Shown in pieces: positions 1 to 7,649 of a stretch of 22,830 bases of DNA. The position numbers and the translations under genes were made by a program. The stretch comes from a virus. How positions within the stretch are numbered: position 1 is the stretch's first letter; every line of letters begins with the position of its first letter. The DNA lies in IMG/VR virus record IMGVR_UViG_3300030098_007087, positions 96,758-119,587 of that record. The stretch is one strand, 5' to 3'. The notes beneath the pieces were generated by a model. That model did not search any database. It saw only the letters and a program-made list of their open reading frames with translations, and was not told the origin of the DNA.

Positions 1-1
1 C

Positions 2-76
2 CCCGGCTTTGACTACGAAAAGGTAGGAGTTGTGGAAGGCTACGACATTGTAAATAAGGAGTTAGTAAAGAAATGA
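2..76 (+). CDS. C-terminal end of an unknown protein (partial)
   Basis: An open frame enters from the left edge and reads PGFDYEKVGVVEGYDIVNKE followed by LVKK before a TGA at 74-76. That stop overlaps the ATG of the next gene in an ATGA arrangement, which is typical of translationally coupled phage genes and is the main reason to believe the frame. Only 24 residues are visible and no family can be recognised. It lies directly upstream of accessory and fibre genes, so it may belong to the same late cluster. Confidence 0.5.
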   Translation, partial: PGFDYEKVGVVEGYDIVNKELVKK

Positions 77-348
77 AACTTACAAAAAAACAACTAATCC
101 AAATAATCAAGGAAGAAGTTGTTGACTTCCAAAAATATAAGGCACAAAAAGAAAAAGAAGCTTTACGAGATATTGTTATGGTCAATATGTCTGGCGAACC
201 AGCCGTATATGATCCAAGAGATTTTATGTTGGCGGTTGTAGAAACACCAGAACAGCAAGAAGCGATTGAGGACGGAGATTACGAGAGAGCAGAAGAGTTG
301 GGCGTAGAGTTTAAGACGGTTATAGACGAAGAGGAATATGGATACTAA
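73..348 (+). CDS. Small acidic phage protein with an MKLTKKQL N-terminus, function unknown
   Basis: This is a 91-residue protein. Its N-terminus, MKLTKKQLIQIIKEEV, is a short basic-then-acidic amphipathic helix. I recall similar MKxTKxxLxxIIKEE starts on many small proteins of marine tailed phages. The C-terminal half is strongly acidic (EQQEAIEDGDYERAEE, then DEEEYGY). No cysteine motif, signal peptide or membrane segment is visible. The start overlaps the previous stop (ATGA) and a GGAG lies about 9 bases upstream. The stop shares its last base with the next ATG (TAATG). The gene at 8649 starts with a related helix. Function cannot be assigned. Confidence 0.75.
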   Translation: MKLTKKQLIQIIKEEVVDFQKYKAQKEKEALRDIVMVNMSGEPAVYDPRDFMLAVVETPEQQEAIEDGDYERAEELGVEFKTVIDEEEYGY

Positions 349-791
349 TGAAACAACTACTATCCATATTTTTAGTTATACTCTTTGCTTTCCCTGCTTG
401 GGCGCAAGAGGGAGTTATAACTGAACTACAGAAAGGGCAACAAGCACCCTTTACTGGTGTCCTAATGAATCCAACAGCAGCAGCCAAGGTTCTCGCCGAC
501 AAGAAGTATACAGCAGAGGAGTGTCGCCTAGAGATAGACAGAGAACTAAAACTGCTATCCGCACAACTGGAGCTTGATTTGCAGATCAGCGACATAAAAT
601 TGAAGTCTTCAACAAAAAAGTATGAGCAACTCTTAACCATAAAAGATGAAGAAATTGGCAGACTTCAGGAACTAGCCCTTGAATCGCCCAATGATTATTC
701 TCACTGGTGGTTGGCTGGTGGAGTGCTTGGCGGCATAATTATATCTATATCCGTATTTGCAATTGCGGTGGAGATAAAAAATAATGAGTAG
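348..791 (+). CDS. Exported coiled-coil protein with a C-terminal membrane anchor (spanin-like topology)
   Basis: This is a 147-residue protein. Residues 1-19 form a classical signal peptide: MK, a hydrophobic core, then FPAWA followed by QE, fitting signal peptidase I cleavage after AWA. A PFTGVLMNP segment follows. Residues about 55-112 are charged and helical, likely coiled coil. Residues about 119-142 form one membrane helix (WWLAGGVLGGIIISISVFAI) with a short charged tail. The predicted topology is an extra-cytoplasmic N-terminal region anchored by a C-terminal helix. The layout recalls unimolecular spanins, which bridge both membranes during Gram-negative lysis. However, there is no lipobox cysteine, so no outer-membrane lipid anchor can be predicted. 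Start and stop overlap neighbouring genes by 1 and 8 bases. Role in lysis or at the envelope is inference. Confidence 0.8.
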   Translation: MKQLLSIFLVILFAFPAWAQEGVITELQKGQQAPFTGVLMNPTAAAKVLADKKYTAEECRLEIDRELKLLSAQLELDLQISDIKLKSSTKKYEQLLTIKDEEIGRLQELALESPNDYSHWWLAGGVLGGIIISISVFAIAVEIKNNE

Positions 792-1695
792 AAGATTTAG
801 AACAATTGGGCAGCTTCAAAACTTTATTCGTAGAAAAGAACAGCCCTTTGATTCTACCACCGCAGGTGGTGATAGCGAGCAAATACAATACAACCGCTCC
901 GGAGCCTCTTCGGGAGTCCCATCTTTTACTTTTGATGAAACAGATCTGAAAATCTCTGACGATACTAAATTATTTTTTGGAACGAATGATGATGCTTTTA
1001 TAGAATATAATGAAAATGGCGATGATTATTTAGTGATATCTGGATCCAGCAACGGGATTGTCTTGTCAGGATCCACAATTCAAATTGCTGGAACTCTAGA
1101 GGGAGCCTCTCCTCTAAAAATCGGGGGGGAATTACAATTTACAAGCACTGGTTCGGCAGGTTCATTTAATTTTGGTCCCAACAATGAGGCAAGAATGTTT
1201 TATAGCGATGCAGATTCTTTGATTATATCTGGCTCTTCTACAGGAGGGCTTGTTTTGTCTGGAGCCGTTGTCCATATAGACAAACATTTGGCAATCGGTA
1301 CATCATCTGCAACCCATGGACTAACTCTGCCGGATACAAGCGACGTGTCTGGTAAAGTCAAGGCAAATGCCTTTGTGTCTTATTCTTCTATTAGATTCAA
1401 GAAAAATATAGAACCTTTAGATAATCCAATCAACATTCTCAATAAACTCAATGGAGTTTCCTACAACTGGAAAGACACTGGAAAGAAAGACTACGGATTT
1501 ATAGCAGAGGAAGTCGGAAAAGTATTGCCAGAAATTGTCGAATGGTCAGCCGATCCCGAATATGCCAATAGCATGGATTATATACGCATTATTTCTTTCT
1601 TGGTTGAGGGTGTGAAAGAACAAGATAAAAAAATATCTAAATTAGAAAATAAATTAAAACTTATAAGTGAAAAACTAGATAAAATAAAAGTATAA
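784..1695 (+). CDS. Tail fibre/spike protein with C-terminal S74 intramolecular chaperone domain
   Basis: This is a 303-residue protein. Residues about 65-103 and 130-168 are two copies of a beta-rich repeat sharing the pattern FGxN...Y...DxLxISGSSxGxVLSG. Residues about 198-303 match the Peptidase_S74 (intramolecular chaperone) domain: SSIRFKKNIEPLD, an NWKDTG loop, KKDYGFIAEEV and a final charged coiled coil (VKEQDKKISKLENK). In that family a Ser/Lys pair in an S-x-x-R-x-K motif releases the chaperone by self-cleavage after trimerisation. Here S201 and K206 fit, so the mature fibre would end near residue 200. It is small for a receptor-binding fibre and may be a distal subunit or a fibre attached to another structure. 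It is separated from the tail genes by the whole head module. The fold and domain are well supported; the exact virion location is not. Confidence 0.88.
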   Translation: MSRRFRTIGQLQNFIRRKEQPFDSTTAGGDSEQIQYNRSGASSGVPSFTFDETDLKISDDTKLFFGTNDDAFIEYNENGDDYLVISGSSNGIVLSGSTIQIAGTLEGASPLKIGGELQFTSTGSAGSFNFGPNNEARMFYSDADSLIISGSSTGGLVLSGAVVHIDKHLAIGTSSATHGLTLPDTSDVSGKVKANAFVSYSSIRFKKNIEPLDNPINILNKLNGVSYNWKDTGKKDYGFIAEEVGKVLPEIVEWSADPEYANSMDYIRIISFLVEGVKEQDKKISKLENKLKLISEKLDKIKV

Positions 1696-1704
1696 TCACC
1701 CAAC

Positions 1705-2115
1705 ATGAAGAAAGACCTAAACTATATTGCTAAACTAGAGCAAGCGATTGCGAAGAAATATGGCGCAGAAACAATACAAAATCCAAGATCTACTTGGACG
1801 CAAGAGAAAGAAGAGAAATATCTTGAAGAAATAAAACAAATATATAAGAAAGAGATTCAAAAGAGTACATATGATGAGAAAATTCAAGCAAATGGTTTTT
1901 TTGTTTCAAAAAAACTACTTACTAACAAGGAAGATAGGACTTGCCCTGCCTGCTTCACTTATTCTTTTGAACAAAAGGACGACGTTTACATGAATAAGTA
2001 CGATTGCTGCCACCGTTGCTACTTAAAATTCGTCGAGGGCAAAGAAGAACGATGGCAAAACATAGATAAAAGAGTAGAATTTTTATCTGATTATTATAGT
2101 CGAGGAGAAAAATAA
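1705..2115 (+). CDS. Zinc-ribbon-like conserved phage protein
   Basis: This is a 136-residue protein. Residues 1-60 are highly charged and helical (KLEQAIAKKYG, then EEKYLEEIKQIYKKEIQ). The second half contains C80-x2-C83 (TCPAC) and C101-C102-x2-C105 (CCHRC), spaced like the two knuckles of a zinc ribbon. The tail is acidic and aromatic. It lies between the fibre gene and the gene before the terminase, overlapping the latter by one base (TAATG). A small zinc-binding protein next to the terminase could be an assembly or packaging accessory factor, but nothing in the sequence proves that. It does not resemble a small terminase with a clear helix-turn-helix. Confidence 0.75.
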   Translation: MKKDLNYIAKLEQAIAKKYGAETIQNPRSTWTQEKEEKYLEEIKQIYKKEIQKSTYDEKIQANGFFVSKKLLTNKEDRTCPACFTYSFEQKDDVYMNKYDCCHRCYLKFVEGKEERWQNIDKRVEFLSDYYSRGEK

Positions 2116-2714
2116 TGGCAACAGCTTTAGAAATTGTAAGGGGTATATCTCAGGTGCTCGCTAACTCATATGACGGAGCGCTAGATGAAAACGGAGATCC
2201 AATTAAGATTGGTCTCAAAAGAGAACAAGAGGTAAAAATTACAGATAAGAGAGTTATGGATGGGTTTGGGTGCACAATTGCAGGCAACCGTCTGAGAATC
2301 AGCTATCAGTGCGAGCATCCTCTAAAAGAAGTACATCAGGATAACAAATTTGAAAGCGATATTGCTTCAATGATCGAAAGCATCAAAAAGTTTTTGACGA
2401 AAGAATACAAGAAAGTTACTGGTGAAACACTCTCCCTCACTAAGGACGGAGAAATTGATATTCTTGTTCAATCCATTTCTAGACAAAGGACAGACGTCAC
2501 TGCTAAACAACACTACAAAATTGGTGGTCTGAAAGATGTTGTCGGCGTGGAAGAGGTAGACAGAAACAAAGATCCTCAAATCAAAGACCTCGATTCAGCT
2601 ATCAAGAACTTTATGCAAACGGCTAAAGACTCTTATACTGGTGCTAAGAAGCCTAGCAACTACTCCTCCAAGGACGAGGGCGGTCAAACTCTAAAAGATC
2701 TATATAAGGTATAA
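2115..2714 (+). CDS. Conserved phage protein of unknown function, directly upstream of terminase
   Basis: This is a 199-residue soluble protein with no signal peptide, membrane helix or nucleotide-binding motif that I can see. It starts ATALEIVRGISQVLANSYDG and has a middle region of mixed strands and helices (VKITDKRVMDGFGCTIAGNR). The C-terminus is low-complexity and lysine/serine-rich (GAKKPSNYSSKDEGG), probably flexible. It sits 11 bases upstream of the large terminase. In many tailed phages that slot holds the small terminase or a structural protein. No DNA-binding motif or coiled coil resembling T4 gp16 is evident, so I do not assign that role. Confidence 0.72.
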   Translation: MATALEIVRGISQVLANSYDGALDENGDPIKIGLKREQEVKITDKRVMDGFGCTIAGNRLRISYQCEHPLKEVHQDNKFESDIASMIESIKKFLTKEYKKVTGETLSLTKDGEIDILVQSISRQRTDVTAKQHYKIGGLKDVVGVEEVDRNKDPQIKDLDSAIKNFMQTAKDSYTGAKKPSNYSSKDEGGQTLKDLYKV

Positions 2715-2725
2715 AAGGTCATGAG

Positions 2726-4309
2726 ATGGCTGGATATCAATTATCAAAAAAACAAATAGTCCAAGAAATCATAAAATGTGGTAAAGACCCCACACATTTC
2801 ATAAACAATTATGTAAAAATATCACACCCTCTTGAGGGTCAAATACCTTTCAAAACCTTTGACTTTCAAGCAGATCTGCTGGAAGACTTCAATGATTACC
2901 GCTTCAATATTGTCCTAAAAGCAAGACAGCTTGGCATCTCAACCATTGTTGCTGCATACGTTGCTTGGATGATGGTTTTCCACAGAGACAAAAACATTCT
3001 TGTGATTGCAACAAAGTTTGGAACTGCAACAAACCTTGTAAAAAAAGTAAAAAGCATGATAAAAAACCTTCCTGATTGGGTTCGCATAGCAGATGTGTCA
3101 ATTGATAATAGAGCCTCATTTGAGTTGAGTAATGGCTCCCAAATTAAAGCCTCATCAACCTCTGGCGATGCTGGACGTTCAGAAGCATTATCTCTTCTTG
3201 TTATTGACGAGGCAGCACATGTTGAGGGACTAGATGAGCTTTGGACTGGTTTGTATCCTACGCTGTCTACTGGTGGTCGCTGCATCGCACTTTCTACTCC
3301 AAATGGTGTTGGCAACTGGTTCCATCAATCATATACGGACGCAGAAACACAAAATAACGATTTTCACCCAACAATTTTACCATGGGATGTTCATCCCGAT
3401 AGAGACAAAACTTGGTTTGATAAAGAAACACGGAACATGTCGAGAAGACAGATCGCACAAGAGCTTGAATGCAACTTCAACACTTCCGGGGAGTCTGTTA
3501 TACACCCAGATGATATAAATAAAATGGAAGAATTTACCATATGCGAGCCGAAATATAAGACAGGGTTTGATAGGAATTTATGGATTTGGGAGCCGTATGA
3601 GTCTGGTAATACCTATGTTTTAGTCGCAGACGTTGCACGAGGAGATGGTAGAGACCATTCTGCTTTTCACATTATTAACGCAGACACTATGGAACAGGTT
3701 GCTGAATATCAGGGCAAGCCAAATCTGGAAATGTATGCAAACCTTCTAAACCAGACCGGGAGGGAATACGGAGAATGCCTTGTTGTGGTTGAAAACAATA
3801 ACATTGGTTTCTCAGTGCTGGAGAAACTAACAAATGAATATGAGTATCCTAATTTATACTATTCAGTAAAGTCTACTCACGAATACGTCGAGCAGGTTAT
3901 TGCAGAGCATCAGTCCAATACTGTCGCTGGTTTTACCACATCGATGAAAACTAGACCACTAATTATCGCCAAACTAGAAGAATTCGTAAGAAATCAACTA
4001 ATTACTTTGCGCTCAATTCGCTTAGTCAACGAATTGAGAACTTTTATTTGGAATAACGGCAGAGCACAGGCAATGCGAGGCTACAATGATGACTTGACTA
4101 TGAGTATCGCAATTGCATGCTGGGTAAAAGATACTGCACTAACAACAAATAAAAGGGCTATGGAATATAACAAAGCTTTTATTAGCTCCATGATTACGAC
4201 TAAAACATCTCTTAATACGACGATACCGGGACAAAAGGGGTATAAAGAAGTGAGAAAGGGTGATAAAATAAAAAAGCAGCAGCAATTTGAATGGCTCTAC
4301 AAAGGATGA
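2726..4309 (+). CDS. 17: Terminase large subunit (T4 gp17-like ATPase-nuclease)
   Basis: This is a 527-residue DNA packaging motor that pumps DNA through the portal and cuts concatemers. The ATPase half shows a deviant Walker A at residues 65-73 (KARQLGIST), Walker B at 157-162 (LLVIDE) with the catalytic glutamate, and coupling motif III at 190-193 (STPN, in LSTPNGVGNWFH). The RNase H-like nuclease half shows candidate metal ligands D302 (VADVARGDG), E356 (VVVEN) and D455/D456 (GYNDDLTMS), matching the D/E/D pattern of T4 gp17 in order and spacing. The length is slightly below T4 gp17. The basic tail (KGDKIKKQQQ) may contact DNA or portal. ATG at 2726 is chosen over the out-of-frame ATG at 2721 because it gives the full N-terminus and follows an AAAAGG site. 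The portal gene starts 5 bases downstream. Confidence 0.96.
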   Translation: MAGYQLSKKQIVQEIIKCGKDPTHFINNYVKISHPLEGQIPFKTFDFQADLLEDFNDYRFNIVLKARQLGISTIVAAYVAWMMVFHRDKNILVIATKFGTATNLVKKVKSMIKNLPDWVRIADVSIDNRASFELSNGSQIKASSTSGDAGRSEALSLLVIDEAAHVEGLDELWTGLYPTLSTGGRCIALSTPNGVGNWFHQSYTDAETQNNDFHPTILPWDVHPDRDKTWFDKETRNMSRRQIAQELECNFNTSGESVIHPDDINKMEEFTICEPKYKTGFDRNLWIWEPYESGNTYVLVADVARGDGRDHSAFHIINADTMEQVAEYQGKPNLEMYANLLNQTGREYGECLVVVENNNIGFSVLEKLTNEYEYPNLYYSVKSTHEYVEQVIAEHQSNTVAGFTTSMKTRPLIIAKLEEFVRNQLITLRSIRLVNELRTFIWNNGRAQAMRGYNDDLTMSIAIACWVKDTALTTNKRAMEYNKAFISSMITTKTSLNTTIPGQKGYKEVRKGDKIKKQQQFEWLYKG

Positions 4310-4314
4310 AATAA

Positions 4315-6267
4315 ATGGTTGACCAACAAAAAAACCCAAGACAAGCGAATTCACCACTCTTCAAAAGACTAACCAGACTTTTTTCTGGACCAATTGTAAA
4401 CTACCGTGCTCAAACCCCACGCCAACTTAGAAGAGCGCAACTGAACAAGTATGATTTCACATCAGCTAGCGGGATGTCTTTCAAAAAAGCCTCGTATGAA
4501 CCTCTAAGCGGCTATCCAATGAATTCTGTAATGGGCAATCTGAGCAGGGCTGAAAGGTATGCCGACTTTGATCAGATGGAATACATGCCAGAATTAGCAT
4601 CAGCAATGGACATTTACGCTGATGAAATGACAACATCTTCAGAGTTACAAGAGCTTTTGCGTATTGACTGCCCAAATGATGAGATCAAAGCCGTGCTGGA
4701 AACGCTTTATCACAACGTTCTCAATATTGACCACAACCTCTTTGGTTGGTGCAGAACGATGTGCAAATTTGGTGATTATTTTCTTTATCTAGATATCGAC
4801 GAGCAAATGGGAATTACAAATGTGATCGGGTTGCCAACTCCTGAAATTGAGAGATTGGAAGGTGAGGACAAGACCAACCCAAATTACGTCCAATATCAGT
4901 GGAATTCTGGAGGTCTCACCTTTGAAAACTGGCAGATTGGGCACTTTAGAATTTTAGGCAACGATAAATATGCTCCATACGGCACATCAGTGTTAGAGCC
5001 AGCCCGTCGTATCTGGAGACAACTCACTCTTCTTGAGGATGCAATGATGGCTTATCGTATTGTTAGGTCACCTGAGCGCCGCGTGTTTTATATCGATGTT
5101 GGTAACATTGCGCCGCAAGACATCGAGCAATACATGCAAAAGGTTATGACTCAAATGAAGCGAAATCAGGTTGTTGACCCAACCACCGGTCGCGTTGATT
5201 TGAGATACAATCCTATGTCAGTCGAGGAAGATTATTTTATACCAACAAGAGGCAACGTTAGTTCTAAAATTGAAACACTAGCTGGGGGAACTTATACCGG
5301 TGACATCGATGATGTAAAATACCTTAGAGACAAGCTATTCTCCGCTATCAAAATTCCTGCTTCTTATTTGACAACTTCTGAGGAGGGCGCTGAAGATAAG
5401 ACAACTCTAGCACAAAAAGACATCCGCTTTGCTAGAACTATCCAAAGATTACAGCGAGCGGTAATTACAGAGCTTGAAAAGATTGGAATTATTCACCTTT
5501 ATACTCTTGGATTCAGGCAGGAAGATTTGATTTCTTTCAAGCTGTACTTAAACAATCCGTCTAGAATCGCAGAGTTGCAAGAGCTAGAGCACTGGAGAAC
5601 TAAATTTGAAATTGCGTCCAACGCAACAGAAGGATTCTTCAGCAAACGCTGGGTTGCACACAACATCTTTAACTTGTCTGACGAAGAATTCTTGAGAGTT
5701 CAAAGGGAAATGTTCCACGATAGAAAAGTACAAGCCCTTCTTGATGCTGCTGGAGAGGCTGTTACCGCCGAAGGCGGTGCTGGCGGGGGCGGTCTAGGTG
5801 GTGATTTAGGCGGCGAAGAGGATCTTGGTGGTGATGACTTGGGTGGCGGCGATGACCTCGGAGGCGACGATCTCGGAGGTGACGATGCCGGCGCAGGCGA
5901 TGAAGGTGAAGGAGATGACGTGCTTCTAGCAACACCAGACACTGGCGGCGACGAGCCACCAGCTAGAAGAGATGACAATGGCAGGACCATGACTACAACT
6001 TCTAAATCAAAAGGCAAACACTACACCCCGCGCATTAGTAAGAATCCCGCTGGTCATCGGAAAAGGAACATGAAAAGCAAGTATGCAGGGGATAGTATCG
6101 GCAGTGTTAGAGATATTCTTCCGGGTTTTGAACTTGCAAAAGGAATTTACGAGAGTAAAGAGTCTAATTATGAGAACGAAGAAAAAAAAGTTTTTGAAGT
6201 AAATAATGAAATAAAGAAGCTTATAAACGAATTGGAGTCCAAAGATAATGAAGCTAAAGCACAATAA
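4315..6267 (+). CDS. 20: Portal vertex protein (T4 gp20-like)
   Basis: This is a 650-residue protein. It forms the dodecameric portal ring at one capsid vertex, nucleates prohead assembly and docks the terminase. T4 gp20-like segments are present in order: an N-terminal arm (about residues 1-60), ASAMDIYADEMTTSSE (about 95-110), FGDYFLYLDID, the APYGTSVLEPARRIWRQL helix, YRIVRSPERRVFYIDVGN, FIPTRGNVSSKIETLAGG and KLFSAIKIPASYL, followed by the crown region. It is longer than T4 gp20 (about 524 residues). The extra length is largely a Gly/Asp low-complexity linker at about residues 488-537 and a basic, charged tail. The following gene overlaps its 3' end by 20 bases. Spacing to the terminase is 5 bases, with AAAGGA as ribosome site. 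Confidence 0.95.
   Translation: MVDQQKNPRQANSPLFKRLTRLFSGPIVNYRAQTPRQLRRAQLNKYDFTSASGMSFKKASYEPLSGYPMNSVMGNLSRAERYADFDQMEYMPELASAMDIYADEMTTSSELQELLRIDCPNDEIKAVLETLYHNVLNIDHNLFGWCRTMCKFGDYFLYLDIDEQMGITNVIGLPTPEIERLEGEDKTNPNYVQYQWNSGGLTFENWQIGHFRILGNDKYAPYGTSVLEPARRIWRQLTLLEDAMMAYRIVRSPERRVFYIDVGNIAPQDIEQYMQKVMTQMKRNQVVDPTTGRVDLRYNPMSVEEDYFIPTRGNVSSKIETLAGGTYTGDIDDVKYLRDKLFSAIKIPASYLTTSEEGAEDKTTLAQKDIRFARTIQRLQRAVITELEKIGIIHLYTLGFRQEDLISFKLYLNNPSRIAELQELEHWRTKFEIASNATEGFFSKRWVAHNIFNLSDEEFLRVQREMFHDRKVQALLDAAGEAVTAEGGAGGGGLGGDLGGEEDLGGDDLGGGDDLGGDDLGGDDAGAGDEGEGDDVLLATPDTGGDEPPARRDDNGRTMTTTSKSKGKHYTPRISKNPAGHRKRNMKSKYAGDSIGSVRDILPGFELAKGIYESKESNYENEEKKVFEVNNEIKKLINELESKDNEAKAQ
5776..5930 (+). 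repeat. In-frame Gly/Asp-rich low-complexity repeat in the portal gene
   Basis: The DNA repeats short G-rich units (variants of ggtggtgatgacttg) that encode GGDDLGG-type motifs over about 50 residues. The codons vary between copies (ggt/ggc/gga, gat/gac), so the protein pattern is kept more strictly than the DNA. This is probably a flexible acidic linker or tail after the portal core. The antisense reading gives spurious Ser/Pro/Arg-rich open frames. Confidence 0.8.
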
Positions 6268-7072
6268 AAAAAGAAACACGGCATTTTTGTTTGAGGTTTT
6301 GATTAGAGAACTGACAAAATCTGTGATACAAAAAAGATCTGATTACGGGATAAAAATTAGCAAGATTGTTAAGGAACATTTTGGGAAAGGGACTCTGCTG
6401 AAGAAAGAGTTGGAAATATACAAATCCCTACAAGAAAATTCAGGACTTGAGCCATACATCGCTGAAAAATTGATTTATGAAGCAAAAGGACAATACAATC
6501 AATTAGACAGGGAAAGAATATTTCAAGAGCAAAGTGCTCTAATCAAAAAAATAAATAAAGAACTAACTCCGGATGTGTTTTCGCAATTTGTTCCAAATTA
6601 TAAAAGCATCGCTACAATACACCAAATCTTCAACGACTCTTTATCTCCAAAGAAGAAGGTTTTGTTGGAAGCCACAATCTTAGAGGCGCTAACTTCCACA
6701 GAGCGATTAACCGAAGGAGAGGGCAAGAAAGTAGACAGCTTAGTAATCAAAAAGTTTGTTGAGAGATACAACAAGCAGTACGAATCATCTGATCTTCACG
6801 AAGAACAAAAAAAACTACTTCAAAAATATATCATGTCATTTTCAGACAATGGTCTTGATTTGAATATATATTTAAATGAGGAGCTTGGAAGATTGAAAAA
6901 TGTCCTTTTCGAGAGTAACAATGTAAAAGAAATATTAGAAGATACAGAAATGCTTGAAAAAAGCAAAACAGTCCTTAGTATTCTTGAATCTTTCAAAGAA
7001 CAACCCGTGTCAGTGGACATGATAAAGAAAGTTTTGAGAGTGCAAAATTTAGCTAGAGAGATACAAGACTAA
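6248..7072 (+). CDS. Conserved phage head-region protein of unknown function; candidate protease-processed core protein
   Basis: This is a 274-residue, highly charged, helix-rich protein. It starts MKLKHNKKRNTAFLFEVLIR, a segment I associate with conserved unassigned proteins next to the portal in marine T4-like phages. Heptad-like stretches (LLKKELEIYKSLQ, LIKKINKEL) suggest long helices. Within residues 139-157 three motifs fit the T4 prohead protease consensus L/I-x-E|A/G: LLE|A, ILE|A and LTE|G. Together with its position between portal and protease, this makes a prohead core protein plausible, in the role filled by gp67 and gp68 in T4. That role is inference. The start overlaps the portal gene by 20 bases, and the stop overlaps the next ATG by one base (TAATG). 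Confidence 0.8.
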   Translation: MKLKHNKKRNTAFLFEVLIRELTKSVIQKRSDYGIKISKIVKEHFGKGTLLKKELEIYKSLQENSGLEPYIAEKLIYEAKGQYNQLDRERIFQEQSALIKKINKELTPDVFSQFVPNYKSIATIHQIFNDSLSPKKKVLLEATILEALTSTERLTEGEGKKVDSLVIKKFVERYNKQYESSDLHEEQKKLLQKYIMSFSDNGLDLNIYLNEELGRLKNVLFESNNVKEILEDTEMLEKSKTVLSILESFKEQPVSVDMIKKVLRVQNLAREIQD

Positions 7073-7635
7073 TGGCATTAACACTAAAAGTAGGGGCAGC
7101 AGCCCAAAAGCAAGAAGCGCCGCAAGAAGAGGTCAAAAAAGATCCTCAAGCAACTGTTTCTATGAACATTAGAAAGTCTCTGGACGGCAATTATATGATT
7201 TTTGACCATCCAGAGATTGACATCGCTATTCTTCCTGAGACCAACAAGGTTGTAACTTTTGCAAAAGAAAAACACAGCAAGCATGTTTATGAAGCGCAAG
7301 ACAGGCTATTTTCTTTTTTGAGAAAAAAAGGTGTGATAAAATTAGGCTCCGTGCAGGGTGGAAATGTTTACAACTCTTTAGAAGCAATTATACCTGAGTC
7401 TAAAATTGATGGTGTTGATTCCACACAAAGCGTCTTATATAGCATTTCTAAATTTTTAGAGGAAGAAAGACCATATTATGAATATGTCAAGGCATACCAT
7501 GACCAATTTGAAGACGATTTGATCGACCCGGATGCGGAACACTCAACAGAACTTGGAGAAGTGCCGCAAGAGGAGACCAAAGGATCCATTTTCCCCGGTA
7601 TGGCACCATACGGATTATATTACGAATATAGATAA
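7072..7635 (+). CDS. Conserved phage protein of unknown function in the head module
   Basis: This is a 187-residue soluble protein. The N-terminal about 30 residues are low-complexity and charged (KQEAPQEEVKKDPQ), probably disordered. A compact domain follows (NIRKSLDGNYMIFDHPEIDI, then KVVTFAKEKHSK). The end is acidic and then aromatic (GMAPYGLYYEYR). No recognised motif, membrane segment or cysteine pair is visible. It is translationally coupled to the gene before it (TAATG) and lies 14 bases before the TTG-started membrane protein. Its conserved neighbourhood between portal and protease suggests a head-assembly role, but the sequence gives no direct proof. Confidence 0.75.
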   Translation: MALTLKVGAAAQKQEAPQEEVKKDPQATVSMNIRKSLDGNYMIFDHPEIDIAILPETNKVVTFAKEKHSKHVYEAQDRLFSFLRKKGVIKLGSVQGGNVYNSLEAIIPESKIDGVDSTQSVLYSISKFLEEERPYYEYVKAYHDQFEDDLIDPDAEHSTELGEVPQEETKGSIFPGMAPYGLYYEYR

Positions 7636-7649
7636 AAAGAGAGGTATTT

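Noticed and set aside
2115-2714. Small terminase subunit (gp16) candidate
   Set aside because: The position before the large terminase fits, but no helix-turn-helix or central coiled coil could be seen, so the role was not assigned.
3513-3521. TATAAATA string on the + strand inside the terminase gene
   Set aside because: It matches the T4 late promoter core but encodes Asp-Ile-Asn-Lys in a conserved gene, with no gene start nearby, so it is probably chance. A similar string near 14361 lies within the gp14-like gene.
5700-6017. Antisense open frames rich in Ser/Pro or Arg/His over the portal gene
   Set aside because: They arise from the GC-rich Gly/Asp repeat of the portal gene. Low complexity and lack of initiation signals mark them as shadows.
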